From Bacteroidales bacterium (GTDB lineage Bacteria > Bacteroidota > Bacteroidia > Bacteroidales > WCHB1-69), in the NCBI GenBank assembly GCA_017617445.1, contig JAFZWE010000016.1, positions 1 through 58,129 on the forward strand: 58,129 nucleotides of DNA, written 5' to 3'. The notes beneath the pieces are model-generated. The model was given only the letters and a program-made list of their open reading frames with translations. It made no database searches and was not told the origin of the DNA. Below, one piece after another: positions 56,470 through 58,129 of the stretch. The number at the start of each line of letters is the position of its first letter. Positions within the stretch are counted from its first letter, which is position 1. The translations under genes and the position numbers were made by a program.

Positions 56470-57636
56470 ATGATTACCAACCGCATTCCTGCTGTTGAAT
56501 TGGAGAAGCGTACTCTTCCCCGCGAGGAAGACATCCGCGGGTGCTATTATCGGGACCAGACCGCCATTTTTCACTCCAAGCCCTTCCGCCGGCTGAAACA
56601 CAAAACGCAGGTTTTCTTCAACCCCAATGATGACCACATCTGCACGCGCATCGAGCATGTGCTTCACGTGGCCACCATCAGCACTACCATCTGCCGAGGG
56701 CTCAACTCCAAAAAAGAGGAAGGATGGCAGTTGAACGAGGACATGGCGTACGCCATCAGCCTGGGGCATGATCTGGGGCACACACCGTTCGGACATGCAG
56801 GAGAGGCCGCACTCGCACGCTACCTCGGAGGTCCCGACCAATTCATCCACGAGGTCAACAGCTACCGTGTGGTGGAGAAACTGATCAACGGGGGAAAAGG
56901 ATTGAACCTGACCTACGCCGTCAAAGACGGCATTATCTGCCATAACGGGGAGCAGTTCGAGAGAAGCATCACTCCGGATTTCACCGTCAAAAAACTGGAC
57001 ACCATCCACTCCCGCAAATGCCTTCCTTCCACCTACGAGGGAGCCATCGTGCGCTTCGCCGACAAAATCGCCTACCTTGGACGGGACATCGAGGATGCCA
57101 TCGTTGCCGGGTTCATCCGCAAAAAAGACATTCCTGCCACCATCCAAAAAAACATCGGCGACAGCAACAGCAATATCATCAACTATTTGGTCAACGACCT
57201 GGTGGCGAATTCCAAAGAAAATTCCATCGCCGTCTCCGAAGAGGGTCATGAATTCATGCTCACCCTCATCAAATTCAACTACCAGCACATCTACAAGCAC
57301 CCCCTGCAACTCCAAGTGGAAAAATCCTGCGAAAAAATCATGTCCGCCCTGTTTGAATACCTGTACAGTATCAACCAAAATTTTGATTGGGCATCAGGAA
57401 AATACAACGGGAAGAAAACACTGATGCTGGACAACTATTATGTGGACTACCTGAAAAACATGCGGCCATTCTACCTTCAAGAGGCGGCAGACGCCGGAAT
57501 GAACGAAGAGAACATGAACCGTCAGGTGGTCGCCGACTATCTGTCAGGCATGACAGACCGCTTCGCGCTGGAGTGCATCCACGAAATCACCATGCCGCGC
57601 AGCATCCAGTTCCATCACTCCAAAGGAGAATTCTAA
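56470..57636 (+). CDS. dgt: Deoxyguanosinetriphosphate triphosphohydrolase
   Basis: 388-residue HD-domain enzyme that splits dGTP (and in some members other dNTPs) to the nucleoside and triphosphate, limiting dNTP pools. HD metal ligands are seen in order: the His of RIEHVLHVA (His63 and His66), His100-Asp101 in GHDLGHTPFGH, and a later Asp in the FADKIAYLGRD segment. The N terminus YRDQTAIFHSKPFRRLKHKT matches the Dgt type 2-like family. It begins 17 bases after sprA and probably shares its transcript. Two terminators lie downstream. Confidence 0.93.
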   Translation: MITNRIPAVELEKRTLPREEDIRGCYYRDQTAIFHSKPFRRLKHKTQVFFNPNDDHICTRIEHVLHVATISTTICRGLNSKKEEGWQLNEDMAYAISLGHDLGHTPFGHAGEAALARYLGGPDQFIHEVNSYRVVEKLINGGKGLNLTYAVKDGIICHNGEQFERSITPDFTVKKLDTIHSRKCLPSTYEGAIVRFADKIAYLGRDIEDAIVAGFIRKKDIPATIQKNIGDSNSNIINYLVNDLVANSKENSIAVSEEGHEFMLTLIKFNYQHIYKHPLQLQVEKSCEKIMSALFEYLYSINQNFDWASGKYNGKKTLMLDNYYVDYLKNMRPFYLQEAADAGMNEENMNRQVVADYLSGMTDRFALECIHEITMPRSIQFHHSKGEF

Positions 57637-57641
57637 AAAAT

Positions 57642-57658
57642 CCCCCTTTGGGGGAAAA
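57642..57658 (+). terminator. Short hairpin after dgt
   Basis: CCCCC (57642-57646), loop TTT and GGGGG (57650-57654) form a 5-bp GC stem, six bases past the dgt stop codon. It is followed by A rather than T, so it is probably an accessory to the stronger terminator next to it. Confidence 0.45.
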
Positions 57659-57664
57659 ATCATA

Positions 57665-57699
57665 AAAAAACTCCGGCCTCATTGGTCGGAGTTTTTTTT
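57665..57699. terminator. Bidirectional terminator between dgt and the GlsB-like gene
   Basis: AACTCCGGCC (57669-57678) and GGTCGGAGTT (57684-57693) pair with one G-U, around a five-base loop. T runs flank both sides, fitting the convergent genes. Confidence 0.9.
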
Positions 57700-57707
57700 G
57701 CTGCGGT

Positions 57708-57959
57708 TTATTTCCGCTTGAAAAGAGAGGCAACAAACAAAAGCAGCGCGGCTCCTGCAACTGCCACCAGGAAATTGACCACCTTGCCGCCGCCTTCCAG
57801 TCCGGCCAGCCCCATGAGCCAACCGCCGACAATGCCGCCGACAATACCGATGATGGCATTAACAATAAAACCGAAGCCACCGCCCCGCATGATTTTTCCA
57901 GCCAGCCAACCGGCCAGCGCACCTAAAACGATGAAAACAATAAAATCAATAACACCCAT
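57708..57959 (-). CDS. GlsB/YeaQ/YmgE-family small membrane protein
   Basis: 83 residues forming three glycine-rich transmembrane segments, with the family pattern GALAGWLAGKIMRGGGFGFI and the second GIVGGIVGGWLMG block. The C terminus is basic. These small stress-associated inner-membrane proteins are widespread but their mechanism is unknown. It has its own -7 box and terminator and stands alone. Confidence 0.92.
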   Translation of the reverse strand: MGVIDFIVFIVLGALAGWLAGKIMRGGGFGFIVNAIIGIVGGIVGGWLMGLAGLEGGGKVVNFLVAVAGAALLLFVASLFKRK

Positions 57960-57998
57960 ATTTTTGAATTTTTAGTGAATAATTACAAGTGCAAACCT

Positions 57999-58006
57999 TA
58001 GATTTG
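57999..58006 (+). promoter_or_regulatory. Bacteroidota -7 box TAGATTTG for the truncated gene
   Basis: TAGATTTG followed by CCGCCGC, 30 bases before the ATG at 58036. It faces away from the GlsB-like promoter 6 bases further on. Confidence 0.5.
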
Positions 58007-58012
58007 CCGCCG

Positions 58013-58020
58013 CAAAAATA
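58013..58020 (-). promoter_or_regulatory. Bacteroidota -7 box TATTTTTG for the GlsB-like gene
   Basis: Minus-strand TATTTTTG followed by CGGCGGC, 54 bases before the start codon. The two start regions of the divergent genes overlap, so the promoters may compete. Confidence 0.55.
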
Positions 58021-58035
58021 ATCAAAAATATTGAT

Positions 58036-58129
58036 ATGGAAAATGATATCCAAGACGCCAAAGAAACCGAAGTTGCAGACAGCCCCCATTCTGTTTTATC
58101 CCGCTCATTTCGGACGGATTACGCTTGGA
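58036..58129 (+). CDS. Truncated gene, first 31 codons only
   Basis: An open frame starts at the ATG 58036-58038 and runs off the window edge. The first residues are acidic (MENDIQDAKETEVADSPHS) and then more basic. No family can be assigned from this length. The promoter match upstream supports it as a real gene. Confidence 0.5.
   Translation, partial: MENDIQDAKETEVADSPHSVLSRSFRTDYAW

Overview
The window reads as core chromosome of an anaerobic-type member of the Bacteroidota, most likely order Bacteroidales. The evidence is a SprA homologue (outer-membrane translocon of the type IX secretion system, T9SS), three large secreted proteins with C-terminal T9SS sorting domains, Bacteroidota-restricted families (DUF5686, DUF4159, Mpl-type ligase, TolB-like propeller/barrel protein), and a recurring upstream motif TAnnTTTGC that matches the -7 element of the Bacteroidota primary sigma factor. 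A heterodisulfide-reductase-A-like flavoprotein suggests, but does not prove, anaerobic metabolism. I see no prophage, insertion sequence, integrase, CRISPR array, tRNA or rRNA.

Layout. Positions 1-395 hold no protein gene but contain a GC-rich structured element. Next, on the minus strand, come an outer-membrane TolB-like protein, the GTPase EngB, a secreted M4 metalloprotease, a secreted C10 cysteine protease and a ferritin. murD and polA follow on the plus strand; polA runs convergently into recX, which lies directly downstream of a large fibronectin-III T9SS cargo protein. A helix-hairpin-helix membrane protein and an esterase-like secreted protein face the ribosomal block.

Positions 21667-27262 (minus) carry 13 ribosomal protein genes from rplV to rpsE in canonical order, but the block is cut at both ends. 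rpsS and everything normally before it, and rpmD-rplO-secY and everything normally after it, are absent. Upstream lies an isolated sufB. From 29235 the plus strand carries an HdrA-like flavoprotein, yidC, a MutS-type ATPase, two small membrane proteins, a VWA membrane protein, a DUF4159 protein, the RNase P RNA gene and mltG. The minus strand then carries an IMPACT-family protein, mpl and ligA (one apparent operon), a Nudix protein, a DUF5686 outer-membrane protein, a PepSY-like periplasmic protein and gyrA. sprA (2434 codons) and dgt are on the plus strand. A GlsB-type small membrane protein and the first 31 codons of a truncated gene end the window.

How the genes work together. Several serve cell-envelope growth (murD, mpl, mltG, yidC) and others serve replication, repair and nucleotide control (polA, ligA, gyrA, recX, dgt). 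The proteases and the adhesin-like protein are expected substrates of the T9SS of which SprA is the pore. I found no clearly new multi-gene system. The points most worth following are the structured element near the left edge, the broken ribosomal and suf loci, the HdrA-like/YidC/MutS-like gene string, the acidic Thr-rich insertion inside the C10 protease, and the apparent loss of proofreading residues in PolA.
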